Shown here: positions 25,847 to 34,546 of the stretch, one piece after another
Numbering within the stretch: the first letter of the stretch is position 1
How the letters are laid out: every line of letters begins with the position of its first letter
Source of the DNA: Celeribacter indicus
GTDB lineage: Bacteria; Pseudomonadota; Alphaproteobacteria; Rhodobacterales; Rhodobacteraceae
Direction of reading: 5' to 3'
DNA length: 64,000 nucleotides
NCBI RefSeq assembly: GCF_000819565.1
Contig: NZ_CP004393.1
Location: 475,001 to 539,000, forward strand
Program-made: the position numbers and the translations under genes
Notes under the pieces: model-generated
What the model was told of the DNA's origin: nothing
The model's database searches: none
The model's input: the letters and a program-made list of their open reading frames with translations, nothing else

Positions 25847-28800
25847 GTCTCTTCCTCCAGAAAGGTCCGGCTCGAATTGCGCCGGGTTTGCCACAGTCCT
25901 GCCGCGGCCAATTGACGAAACCGCTCGCGCAGCGCGGCGAGCGCCTGCGGATTCTCGGCCTCGAGGAACGCCACCAGATCCGCGCGCCCCAGCGTCGCCT
26001 CGAAATAGAGATCGAACAGATGCGGTTCGACTACCCCGGCGAGATGCGCGAAGGCCGCGAGGTGATCGAGCGTCGCCGCGATCTCTGCTCCGCCGCGAAA
26101 TCCGTGCCGCATCATCGAGCCGATCCAGTCGGAATTGGCCGCCCGCGCCCGCAACACCCGCGCCACCTCCTCGGCCAGGGTGCGCGCACGCGGCGCCTCG
26201 GGGCGGGTGGCGTCGACGTGATAGAGCGCGGGTTGCGTCGGTCCCATCCGTGCCATCGCGGCGGCGAAACCGGCCTCATGGGCGGCATAATCCGCCGCCA
26301 TCAGGAGGTCTGTCTCGGGCAGATCCTGCAAATGCACGAAGCTGTCCGCCGCGGAAAGCCGCTCCTCGAGCGCCTTGCGGGCCGGCGTGACCGCACCGTG
26401 CGCGTCGATCGCGTGGCTCGAGGCGGCAAGCCAGGCCTCCCCCGCCATCAGCCGCGCCTCGGCGGTGAACTCCTCAATGGCGGATCCCATGTCGAGTCCG
26501 TATTGCCCCGGCTTCGGACCGAAGACGCGGGCGATGCGGTCGAGATAGGGGTTCTCCGCGGCGGGTTCGTCGCGCTCGGCCAGGGCCGCGCAGGCGGCCT
26601 CGAACATCTGCGCGAGCCCGGCAAAGACGTCCCGGAACAGCCCCGAGACCCGCAGCGTCACGTCGATCCGGGGCCGGCCCAGCAGCGGTGGCGGGATCAC
26701 CTCGAACCCGCTCACGCGCTCGCTGTCCTCGTCCCAGCGCGGCCTGATGCCCGCGAGGTGCAGCGCCATGGCGAACTCCTCGCCGGCCGTGCGCATCGTC
26801 GCCGATCCCCAGAGATCGACCACCAGCCCTTTCGGCCAGTCGCCCTGGTCCTGGAGGTGGCGGCGCAACACTTCCTCGGCGAGTTTCACCCCCTGCGCAT
26901 GGGCGGCGCGCGAGGGCACGGCACGTGGATCCGTGGTATAGAGATTGCGTCCACTGGGCAGGACGTCCGCGCGCCCCCGGTAGGGCGAGCCCGACGGTCC
27001 CGCGGTCACGAACCGTCCGCACAGGGCCGCCATCAGTCCCGCACGCTCGGCCGCGCCGCAGGCGCCCTCGCCGAAGACATGCAGCCCCTCGGGGAATTGC
27101 GCCTCCTTGATGTCGCAGACGAACCGGTCGATGCGGGTGATCGCCTCGGCCGCGCTGGCCTCTTCCGGGATCCCCAGATCCGCCTCGACTCCGCGCCCCT
27201 GCGCCTCGGCGCGGATATCCGCGATCAGCCGGTCGCGCCGGGCGGGATCGAGCCCGTCCGCGGTCGAATATTCGTCCAGAAGGTGTTCGAGCTGGCCGAG
27301 CCCTTCCGGCAGTTTCGTCTGTGCCAGTGGCGGGGGCAGGTGTCCGATCGTGACCGCGCCGGTCCGCCGCTTCGCCTGTGCCGCCTCGCCCGGATCGTTG
27401 ACGATGAAGGGGTAGACGACCGGCAGGGATCCGGTCAGCGCCTCGGGCCAGCAGGCCTCCGACAGGGCAACCGATTTTCCGGGCAGCCATTCGAGCGTGC
27501 CATGCGCGCCGACGTGGATCAGCACATCGATCCTGCTCCGCAGCCAGAGGTAGAAGGCGACATAGCCGTGGCAGGGCGTGCGGGCGAGATCGTGGTAGTC
27601 ATCCTCGCGCTTGTTGACCTCGCCGCGTTCGGGTTGCAGCGCGATCAGCGCCTGTCCCGCGCGCAGGGCGCGAAACCGGAAGGCGCCGTTGCAGAAGGCG
27701 GGATCGTCCTCGGGCGCGCCCCAGGCGCGGGCCAGATCGTCGCGCAGCGCCATGGGCAGGGCAGCCAGCGCGGCGCGATACGCCTCGAGCGGCCAGCTCT
27801 CGACCTCCTGCCCCAGACGCACGGCCAGATCGGGCACAGGCGTCGCGTCATATCCTTGACCGGCAAGTTCGGCGAGGATCTTTCCGGTGGATGCGAAGGC
27901 GTCGAGCCCGACCGCATGGGCGATCTGGTACGCGCGTCCCGGATAGGTCGACAGCACGATCGCTGGCCTGCATCCGGCCGCGGGCAGGGTGGAAAGTCTG
28001 TGCCAGCCCGCGACCCGATCCGCGATCGCTTCGACCCGCCCTTCATCCGGCTGATGGATCAGGCGGGAAAATTCCAGGTCCGGGTCGCGCGGGGCGCGGG
28101 CCTTGAAACTGGCGACGCCGGCAAAGATCCGGCCGTCCACCTCGGGCAGCACGACATGCATCGCGAGATCGGCGGGCGAGAGCCCCCGCTCGCTCTCCGC
28201 CCAGAGCCGGCGCTCCGCTGTCGAGAGAGCGACCTGAAAGACCGGACAACCCGCGGCGTCGAGCGGCGAGGGCGCGCCATCCGGTCCCTTCGCGGAAAAG
28301 GCGGTGGCGTTGACGATTGCCGCCGGGGCAAGGCGCGCGATCTCCCGGCGCAGCCAATCCGCGATCGACGCGATCTTGAGCGACGGGGCGAAGAGGCCGA
28401 AGGCGTCGAACCCCCGCGCCTCGAGCGCGGCAATCAGCGCCTCGACGGGCGCGGTATCGGCTGCGCTCAGGTAGGAGCGGTAGAAGGTGACGAGCGCGAG
28501 CGGCCGGTCGGGGGGCTCGGGCGGGGGTACGACCCCGGCGCCGGGGCGGTAGAACCCGGCTTCCGGCACCGATTTCAGCCCCGCGACGGGCTGCGCATAG
28601 AGCCCCGCGGCGAGCGCGAGCTGTGCCAGCGCCGCCTGCGCTGCGACCGCCCCGCCCGCATCGCACAGGTGCTGCAAGCGGCGCAGGGTCGAGACGGGGA
28701 GGGTAGAGAGCGCGTCGAGCCGCGGATCCGGTCGGCCGTCCGCCGGCAGCACCGCAAGCGCCATCCCGCGCCTCCGCGCGAGATCCTGGAGCGTCGCGAG

Positions 28801-29097
28801 CCCGTAGGGCCAGTAGCTCTCGCCGCCGATCAGCCGCACGAGGATTCCCTTTGCCCCCTCGAGGGTCTGCTCGGCATGGACATCGACCGAAAGCGGGTGA
28901 CGCAAGGCCGCCAGGTTGGCGAGGCGCAGCGACGGCAGCGGAGCGCCCGTGTCGCGTGCCCGGTGCCAGCCAGCCGCGAAAGCCCCCAGATCGCTGTCGG
29001 AGAAGGACAGCGCAATCAGATCGGCGGGGCTCTGCCCCAGATCCTGCGGCAGGTCCGTCTCCTCGAGACCGTGGCTTTCGCGGAAAACGATGTGCAT
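25843..29097 (-). CDS. cobN: Cobaltochelatase subunit CobN
   Basis: CobN is the large porphyrin-binding subunit of the aerobic CobNST cobalt chelatase, related to magnesium chelatase BchH. The product is 1084 aa, at the short end of the 1080-1275 aa range. Conserved segments include GGESYWPYGLATLQDLARR near the N-terminus, STYPGRAYQIAHAVGLDAF, VLIHVGAHGTLEWLPGKSVA and ATMRTAGEEFAMALHLAGI. CobS and CobT, the ATPase subunits, are not in this window. It is the third gene of the riboswitch-controlled operon, 6 nt after cobW. Confidence 0.95.
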   Translation of the reverse strand: MHIVFRESHGLEETDLPQDLGQSPADLIALSFSDSDLGAFAAGWHRARDTGAPLPSLRLANLAALRHPLSVDVHAEQTLEGAKGILVRLIGGESYWPYGLATLQDLARRRGMALAVLPADGRPDPRLDALSTLPVSTLRRLQHLCDAGGAVAAQAALAQLALAAGLYAQPVAGLKSVPEAGFYRPGAGVVPPPEPPDRPLALVTFYRSYLSAADTAPVEALIAALEARGFDAFGLFAPSLKIASIADWLRREIARLAPAAIVNATAFSAKGPDGAPSPLDAAGCPVFQVALSTAERRLWAESERGLSPADLAMHVVLPEVDGRIFAGVASFKARAPRDPDLEFSRLIHQPDEGRVEAIADRVAGWHRLSTLPAAGCRPAIVLSTYPGRAYQIAHAVGLDAFASTGKILAELAGQGYDATPVPDLAVRLGQEVESWPLEAYRAALAALPMALRDDLARAWGAPEDDPAFCNGAFRFRALRAGQALIALQPERGEVNKREDDYHDLARTPCHGYVAFYLWLRSRIDVLIHVGAHGTLEWLPGKSVALSEACWPEALTGSLPVVYPFIVNDPGEAAQAKRRTGAVTIGHLPPPLAQTKLPEGLGQLEHLLDEYSTADGLDPARRDRLIADIRAEAQGRGVEADLGIPEEASAAEAITRIDRFVCDIKEAQFPEGLHVFGEGACGAAERAGLMAALCGRFVTAGPSGSPYRGRADVLPSGRNLYTTDPRAVPSRAAHAQGVKLAEEVLRRHLQDQGDWPKGLVVDLWGSATMRTAGEEFAMALHLAGIRPRWDEDSERVSGFEVIPPPLLGRPRIDVTLRVSGLFRDVFAGLAQMFEAACAALAERDEPAAENPYLDRIARVFGPKPGQYGLDMGSAIEEFTAEARLMAGEAWLAASSHAIDAHGAVTPARKALEERLSAADSFVHLQDLPETDLLMAADYAAHEAGFAAAMARMGPTQPALYHVDATRPEAPRARTLAEEVARVLRARAANSDWIGSMMRHGFRGGAEIAATLDHLAAFAHLAGVVEPHLFDLYFEATLGRADLVAFLEAENPQALAALRERFRQLAAAGLWQTRRNSSRTFLEEET

Positions 29098-29103
29098 CGT
29101 CGC

Positions 29104-30138
29104 TCAGGCTCCCAGCACCGCGCGGATCGCCGCCTCGTCCACATTGTCGTGCTCGGCGATCACGACCAGTTCCGAACGCCGCGGCTCTCCGCCCCAGGGC
29201 CGGTCGTATTGCGCCCGCACCCGCGCCCCCACAGCCTGAACGAGCATCCGCATCGGTTTGCCCGCGACCGCGACATACCCTTTCACCCTCAGAACGTTCT
29301 GCTCGCGCGCGAGCCGGCCGATCGCGTCCTGCAAGACCTGCGGATCCGCGATTTCGCCCATGCCCACCACCACCGTGTCGAAGTCGTCATGCTCGTGATC
29401 CTCCGCGCCATCGTGGTGGCTGGGCCGGGCGTCGATGTCGTCCTCGGCGGCCGCGCCGAGCCCCAGAACCACGCGCGGATCCACCGCACCCTCGGTCACC
29501 GTCAGGATCGGGACCGGGCGGGGGGCCTCCGCCTCGACCACCGCACGGGCCTTCGTCACGCCGTCCTCGCCCGCCAGGTCTGCCTTGGTCAGCAGCACGA
29601 TATCGGCGCAGGAGATCTGGTCCTCGAAGACTTCCGACAGCGGTGTTTCGTGATCCACACTCTCGTCCGCCTCGCGCTGGGCCTGAACCGCGGCCGGGTC
29701 CGGTGCGAAGAGCCCCGCCGCCACCGCCTCGGCATCGGCGAGCGCGATTACACCGTCCACGGTCACGCGCGAGCGGATCGGCGGCCAGTCGAACGCCTTC
29801 AGCAGCGGTTTGGGCAGCGCGAGCCCCGAGGTCTCGATGAGAATGTGATCGGGGCGCTGCGGCAGGGCCAGCAGGGCCTCGATCGTGGGGATGAATTCGT
29901 CCGCGACCGTGCAGCAGATGCAGCCATTGGCCAGCTCGACGATGCTCTCGGCCGGGCAATTCTCGTCGGCGCAGGATTTCAGGATATCGCCGTCCACCCC
30001 GGCGGTGCCGAATTCGTTGACCAGCACCGCGAGGCGCCGGCCTTCGGGATTGGCCATGAGATGACGCACCAGCGTGGTCTTGCCAGAGCCGAGAAAGCCG
30101 GTGATGACTGTGACGGGGATTTTATTCAGATCGGACAT
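29104..30138 (-). CDS. cobW: CobW, cobalt-chaperone GTPase
   Basis: This COG0523 G3E-family GTPase is thought to supply Co2+ for CobNST. It is 344 aa. The Walker A is GFLGSGKTTL (about 14-23). The metal-binding CxCC is ANGCICCTVADEF (about 73-76), and the base-recognition motif is LLTKADLAGED. A His/Asp-rich stretch near residue 240 (PSHHDGAEDHEHDD) and the CobW C-terminal domain follow. ATG 30138 lies after GGAGTTGCAG. It sits directly before cobN, its client. Confidence 0.95.
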   Translation of the reverse strand: MSDLNKIPVTVITGFLGSGKTTLVRHLMANPEGRRLAVLVNEFGTAGVDGDILKSCADENCPAESIVELANGCICCTVADEFIPTIEALLALPQRPDHILIETSGLALPKPLLKAFDWPPIRSRVTVDGVIALADAEAVAAGLFAPDPAAVQAQREADESVDHETPLSEVFEDQISCADIVLLTKADLAGEDGVTKARAVVEAEAPRPVPILTVTEGAVDPRVVLGLGAAAEDDIDARPSHHDGAEDHEHDDFDTVVVGMGEIADPQVLQDAIGRLAREQNVLRVKGYVAVAGKPMRMLVQAVGARVRAQYDRPWGGEPRRSELVVIAEHDNVDEAAIRAVLGA

Positions 30139-30155
30139 CTGCAACTCCTTTGGGG

Positions 30156-30524
30156 TCAGTCCTGCGGCGGAAGCCGGGCGATGGATTGCTTGCGGAAGAT
30201 CTCCGGGCGCTCGCGCCAGGGAACGCGCCCGTCCTCGCTCGCGGCATAGCGCGCCGCGCCCTCGAGGATCGCCTCGACATGGCGGTCGGGATCGAGGTCG
30301 CCATAGATGTAGCTCCAGCGCTTCGGCCCGCCGGAAAGCGCGATGGTGCAGCCGCGCGTGCAGGCCGACAGGCAGGCGACGGGGCGGATCGTGACAGTGT
30401 CGGGCAGGCACGCCGCCTCGAGCCGCCCCAGCAGGCGCGCTCCGGGACGCGGCTCCTCCGTCTCGGGCGGACCGCCCGCGACGCGCCGGCAGGTTTGGCA
30501 GATCATCAGGGTCACCCCGCCCAT
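30156..30524 (-). CDS. DUF1636 metal-binding protein
   Basis: The product is 122 aa. ATG 30524 follows TTTGGAGGACTGCGAG. DUF1636 proteins are small and Cys-rich. Here a CQTC motif at the N-terminus and ACLSACTRGCTIAL in the middle resemble thioredoxin-like ferredoxins. They are regularly encoded beside cobW or in B12-controlled operons. A role in cobalt handling or electron transfer is plausible but not shown. It is the first gene after the riboswitch, 17 nt before cobW. Confidence 0.85.
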   Translation of the reverse strand: MGGVTLMICQTCRRVAGGPPETEEPRPGARLLGRLEAACLPDTVTIRPVACLSACTRGCTIALSGGPKRWSYIYGDLDPDRHVEAILEGAARYAASEDGRVPWRERPEIFRKQSIARLPPQD

Positions 30525-30629
30525 CTCGCAGTCCTCCAAAGGGACGATGCGGGAGCGGAAGGCAGGAGAGGCGGTGGACAAGCCATCTCTAGCCGGCCGC
30601 GACACACCCCGTTCGCCCGAAACAAATCT

Positions 30630-30812
30630 GTGCTGGCAGGTCTCCCGGCTTGCGGATCCCGGAGCATTGCGCTCCTGCGGTCCACCCGCCTTCCCGGCAC
30701 ATTGGCCAGTGGCTTCGGGCGGACCTCTCCGGTCACGGTCGCGGGGGCGGCTGCGCTTTGACCTTTGCGGTCTGTCGCATTCCCTCTTCGCCTGTCACAG
30801 ACAGGAACCAGC
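30630..30812 (-). promoter_or_regulatory. Cobalamin riboswitch controlling the cob operon
   Basis: On the minus strand the order is GAAGAGGGAATGCGAC, CAGCCGCCCCCGCGACCG, GCCACTGGCC, CGGGAAGGCGG, then GCAAGCCGGGAGACCTGCCA. This is the full cobalamin riboswitch pattern ending with the B12-box motif. It lies about 105 nt before the DUF1636 ATG. A TTGACA at 30849-30844 could be the -35 element of its promoter; the -10 is weak. Binding of adenosylcobalamin would repress the operon. Confidence 0.92.
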
Positions 30813-30988
30813 TGGCCCTCACCTGAGGCAAAGCCGGTGTGGTTGTCAAGGACGGGATGGCAGGGATGCGTCCATCTGCGCCGGCCAGCACCGCTCTTCG
30901 CCATCGGGAGAGGAGGCTGAGTGAGAGGGACTGCTGCGGTGGCGCAGGACGCTCCGGGAGAACAAGGCTAAGCGCCGGATCCGTCCGG

Positions 30989-31966
30989 CTATGCCGGAGC
31001 ATCTTGCAGGGCGGCGAATGTGCGACGGATCCTGTCGATCAGATCCGTCTGCGGCGCGGAAAAGACGGTCTTCCTGTCGTAGATCAGGAACAGGGGCATG
31101 GTGAGCTCGATCCCAGGCGTGCGCACGATGCGGAGGCCTTCCCTTTCGAGATCGGCGGGCAGCGCGCTCTGGAAGACGAAACCCGGCCCGATATCGGCGC
31201 GAATGGCAGCCAGGATCGGCTCCGGATGTCCGAATTCCAGCACGCTGTTGGTCCTCACCACCCCTGCCGTGCGCAGCGCCTCGTCGATCAGCTCGCGCGC
31301 GATCTGTCCCTTCATCGGCGTCACGAACGGCAGGGAGGCGAGTTCGGACAGGGTGGCGACGTCGCCCACCAGCGTACTGTCGAGAGCCGCGACGAGGAAT
31401 AGCGGCTCCTTCCAGAGCAGCTCGGTCTCGAGCCGCGACGTGTCCTGCGTCGGGTCGATCAGCGTCACGCCGAAATCGCAATCTCCGGACAGCACCGCCT
31501 GCGTCGCGAGGTGGGGGCTGGACATCGACATGCAGACCTTGGCAGCCGGATATTCCTTGTGAAACCGGATAATGATATCGGGAAGTTTATAAGTTCCGAC
31601 AACCATGGCCGCCGCGATCTTGGTCTGGCCCAGCACGCCCTTCTTGATGTCGGCGAGATCGAGAAGCATTTCGGAGCTGCGTTGCATGACCTCCGTCGCC
31701 CAGGAATAGACCCGTTCACCCGCCTGCGTCAGTTCGATATTGCGCCCCGTCTTGCGGACCAACTGCGTTCCGAGGCTGTCCTCGAGGCTGCGCAGATGCG
31801 AGGTGACGGCGGGCTGCGCGATGTTGAGCCGCTCGGCGGTTCGGGTCACGCTCGAATACCTTGCGATCATGCAGAACACGTTGAGCTTGTGCAGCGTCAG
31901 ATTGCGCGAATGCAGGAATTCGCTGGTCAGGGCGGTGAGCGGCGCCTGGGGCGGGGATTTCGTCAT
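30989..31966 (-). CDS. LysR-family transcriptional regulator (ABC/TRAP operon)
   Basis: The product is 325 aa from ATG 31966. The helix-turn-helix is at the N-terminus: KLNVFCMIARYSSVTRTAER, then LNIAQPAVTSHLRSLEDSLG. The substrate-binding domain follows with VVGTYKLPDIIIRFHKEYPA. An open frame extends upstream to 32122 but has no LysR similarity. It is divergent from the sugar ABC operon, with a 445-bp gap that contains a strong palindrome at 32128-32151. The neighbouring operon is its probable target; the inducer is unknown. Confidence 0.92.
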   Translation of the reverse strand: MTKSPPQAPLTALTSEFLHSRNLTLHKLNVFCMIARYSSVTRTAERLNIAQPAVTSHLRSLEDSLGTQLVRKTGRNIELTQAGERVYSWATEVMQRSSEMLLDLADIKKGVLGQTKIAAAMVVGTYKLPDIIIRFHKEYPAAKVCMSMSSPHLATQAVLSGDCDFGVTLIDPTQDTSRLETELLWKEPLFLVAALDSTLVGDVATLSELASLPFVTPMKGQIARELIDEALRTAGVVRTNSVLEFGHPEPILAAIRADIGPGFVFQSALPADLEREGLRIVRTPGIELTMPLFLIYDRKTVFSAPQTDLIDRIRRTFAALQDAPA

Positions 31967-32411
31967 ATCGGCTCGGACTTCGGTTTCGGGCGGCTGCCGG
32001 CGGCGGGGGCGGGCGGGATCGTGCCCGCAGACCGCCCTCCCGCCGCAGGGTTGCGCGATACAGCATAGCCGAAAAGCGCGATTTCCAAAGCCTTTCCTCG
32101 CGAGGCCGGAGCCGGGCGGCAATCTCCATTCATAAGTTTTAAGTTATGAATTTTTTGCAGGTTGATATTGGACAAACCCGCCTCCGATTTCGAAAAATAA
32201 CGGAAACAAGGCATGCAGGACGCCCGAGCGTTCCTGCGCAAACGGGAGGACATCGCGCCATCGTCCATGAGGGGGTGGCACATCGGCGGCACCGGAGGAG
32301 ACGACCCGTCCCGCCGCCGCGATACAGCCATTGTTTCTGGGGCGCAGGCTCTCGAACTCCGCACGGAAGATGCAGGGGAGAGCAGGCGCGGGGCCATGGG
32401 AGGAGGCCGCC
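31967..32411. other. Regulatory region between LysR gene and ABC operon
   Basis: A 445-bp non-coding gap, more AT-rich than its surroundings near 32130-32200. It contains the palindrome at 32128-32151 and the start region of both transcripts. Open frames through it lack ribosome-binding sites and family similarity. I see no RNA gene. Confidence 0.6.
32128..32151. promoter_or_regulatory. Perfect palindrome, likely LysR operator
   Basis: The arms ATTCATAA and TTATGAAT are exact reverse complements separated by 8 nt (GTTTTAAG), which is itself partly symmetric. LysR-type recognition sites are T-N11-A dyads of this kind. It is 162 bp upstream of the regulator ATG and about 260 bp upstream of the first permease. 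Confidence 0.7.
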
Positions 32412-33398
32412 ATGAACGCATCGCACAAGACGAGAGTCTCATTGACACAGGAGCAGATGGTGCTCGCCATTTCCGGCGTGCTGTTTGTCGCCTTCTCACT
32501 GTTTCTCGACAATTTCTTTCAGATCTCGAACCTTCTGTCGCTGTTGCAGAACGTGTCGATCCTCGGAGTCCTGGCGGTCGGGATGGCTGTGGTGGTGATC
32601 GGCCGCGGCATCGACCTGACGATGGTCGCGGTGATGGTGTTCTCGACCGGCTGGGCCTTCGTGCTCGTGTCCCGCGGGATGCCGATCGAGCTGGCACTTC
32701 TGCTGGGCATGCTGCTCGCACTCGGGATCGGCATCGTGAACGGGATCCTCGTCGCCTATGTCGAGATCCCGGACATCTTCGCCACGCTCGCGATGGCCAC
32801 CGTCATCGCCGGGTTGGGGCGGTTCGCGCTCGTGCCCAGCGACAACATCTTCATCGGCGGCGACCTGGGCTGGCTGTCCGCACTCGGCACCGGCACGCTT
32901 GCGGCGATCCCGATGCCCGTCGTGCTGTTCCTCGTCATCGCCTGTGTCGCCTTCGTGGGCCTGCGCCTGACGCGCTACGGAGCCTTCATCTACGCCATCG
33001 GCGACAACCCCCTCGCCTCGCGCAACAGCGGCATTCCGATCCGGCCGATCCGCGTCCTGATGTACGGCATCTCCGCCTTCGTCGCCTTCTGCGCCGGGCT
33101 GATCATGGCGATGACGGTGTCCTCCGTGAACACCAAGCTCGCCAATTCGACGATGATCTACGACATCATCCTCGTGGTGGTGATCGGCGGCATCGGGCTT
33201 GCCGGGGGCAAGGGCAGCATCCGCAACGTCATCGCCGGCACGCTGCTCATCGGATTGCTGCTCAACGGCATGACGATCATGAACATCAGCTATTCGGCGC
33301 AGAACATCATCAAGAGCCTCATCCTGCTCTTGGCGATCATCGTCGACTCGGTGGTCAACCCGCGGGACGAACAGACGTCCCAGCAGGGCGATATATGA
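32412..33398 (+). CDS. Sugar-type ABC transporter permease (RbsC family)
   Basis: This 328-aa inner-membrane permease of the carbohydrate-uptake-2 type has 8-10 hydrophobic segments. ATG 32412 follows GGGAGGAGGCC. Family motifs are GMAVVVIGRGIDLTMVAVMV near residue 65, GIVNGILVAYVEIPDIFATL, a cytoplasmic loop RLTRYGAFIYAIGDNPLASR, and GGIGLAGGKGSIRNVIAGTL. It is the first gene of the operon and pairs with the second permease at 34547. The substrate is probably a sugar, sugar acid or lactone, judged from the SMP-30-like genes downstream. Confidence 0.93.
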   Translation: MNASHKTRVSLTQEQMVLAISGVLFVAFSLFLDNFFQISNLLSLLQNVSILGVLAVGMAVVVIGRGIDLTMVAVMVFSTGWAFVLVSRGMPIELALLLGMLLALGIGIVNGILVAYVEIPDIFATLAMATVIAGLGRFALVPSDNIFIGGDLGWLSALGTGTLAAIPMPVVLFLVIACVAFVGLRLTRYGAFIYAIGDNPLASRNSGIPIRPIRVLMYGISAFVAFCAGLIMAMTVSSVNTKLANSTMIYDIILVVVIGGIGLAGGKGSIRNVIAGTLLIGLLLNGMTIMNISYSAQNIIKSLILLLAIIVDSVVNPRDEQTSQQGDI

Positions 33399-33450
33399 AC
33401 AAGAATATTGAGAACAAACGCATATGAACATGTCTCAGGGGAGGAGAAAC

Positions 33451-34476
33451 ATGACACTGACAAGGTTGAGAAAGGCCCTCGGCATCGCAGCGCTCGCGGG
33501 TGCTGCCCTCGGAACCGCCGCGCCGGCATCGGCGGAACGTCCCGATGACGGTCTGGTCTTCACGTATCAGGAGGCCCTCGCGGGCAAGAAGGTCGCCTTT
33601 GTCCCGATCACCATGGGATTCGATCTTACCCAGGGCTGGATGGCCGCGGTGCAACGCGACGCGGACCGGCTCGGATACGAGCTGACGATCCGCGACCCCA
33701 ACTGGAACGTCGACGCCGGCGCACAGGCGATCGAGCAGCTCATCAACGAAAAGCCCGACCTGCTGATCGTCCACAACAACGACATGCAGGCCTATACCAA
33801 GCTCATCCGCAGGGCGATGAGCGCGGGCATCAACGTGATCCAGATGAACCTGAAGACGCCGGTCAATTCCGACGCATTCGTGGGCGGCGACTGGTACGAC
33901 GTCGGGGTCAAGACGGCGCAGGAGGCTGCACGCTTCTGCGGCGAAGGGACCTCGGGCAAGATTGCCGTGGTGCAGGGGCCGGTGACCGCTCCGCCGAACC
34001 AGCTCGGTGTCGCCGGGGTCGAGGACGCCCTGGCCGAATACCCGGAGATCCAGATCGTATCCAACCAGGCGGCGGACTGGGATGCCTCGAAGGCGCGGTC
34101 CATCGCTTCCACGATCATCAAACAGCATGGCGATCTCTGTGCCTTCATCGGGTTGTGGGACAACATGGATGTCGGCATCGCCGCAGCCATCCGCGAGGCC
34201 GGGCTCACCGACCAGATCAAGCTCGTGTCCACGGGCGGCGGGAACCAGGAATTCGGTTGCACCAATCTCGAGAACGGATCCTTCGCGTCCTACGTGAAGG
34301 TCGATACCCGCGATCAGGCGCACCAGCTTGCCGAAACGATCCAGATCCTGTTGCAGACCCGGCCGGAGCCGGGATCGCAGCCCTTCGGCCTCTATACCGA
34401 AAACAAGATCCTGACGCCGGACAACATCGGCCCCGGTTCGTGCTGGACCCTCGACGGGATCCGGGCGGGCGACTGA
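33451..34476 (+). CDS. Sugar-type ABC transporter substrate-binding protein
   Basis: This periplasmic binding protein has 341 aa from ATG 33451 after GGGGAGGAGAAAC. The signal peptide is LGIAALAGAALGTAAPASAE. The mature protein is of peripl_BP_4 (RbsB) type: KVAFVPITMGFDLTQGWMAA, DLLIVHNNDMQAYTKLIRRA, then FIGLWDNMDVGIAAAIREAG. It lies 52 bp after the first permease and is followed by a stable hairpin (34497-34522). The hairpin would protect its mRNA and give the usual excess of binding protein. Confidence 0.93.
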   Translation: MTLTRLRKALGIAALAGAALGTAAPASAERPDDGLVFTYQEALAGKKVAFVPITMGFDLTQGWMAAVQRDADRLGYELTIRDPNWNVDAGAQAIEQLINEKPDLLIVHNNDMQAYTKLIRRAMSAGINVIQMNLKTPVNSDAFVGGDWYDVGVKTAQEAARFCGEGTSGKIAVVQGPVTAPPNQLGVAGVEDALAEYPEIQIVSNQAADWDASKARSIASTIIKQHGDLCAFIGLWDNMDVGIAAAIREAGLTDQIKLVSTGGGNQEFGCTNLENGSFASYVKVDTRDQAHQLAETIQILLQTRPEPGSQPFGLYTENKILTPDNIGPGSCWTLDGIRAGD

Positions 34477-34496
34477 GCCTCGCTGCGCCCCAAGGC

Positions 34497-34522
34497 GCGG
34501 TCGCCGGATTCGCGGCGACCGC
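34497..34522 (+). other. Intercistronic hairpin after the binding-protein gene
   Basis: GCGGTCGCCG and CGGCGACCGC form a perfect 10-bp stem with a 6-nt loop, without a T run. Such hairpins after binding-protein genes usually stabilise the upstream message rather than end transcription. Confidence 0.65.
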
Positions 34523-34546
34523 CTCTCGCACCTTCGGAGTTTTAGA

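Noticed and set aside
25888..30249. A 1453-codon frame on the plus strand
   Set aside because: It is the antisense shadow of cobN and cobW; very rich in Arg and Gly with no recognisable domain.
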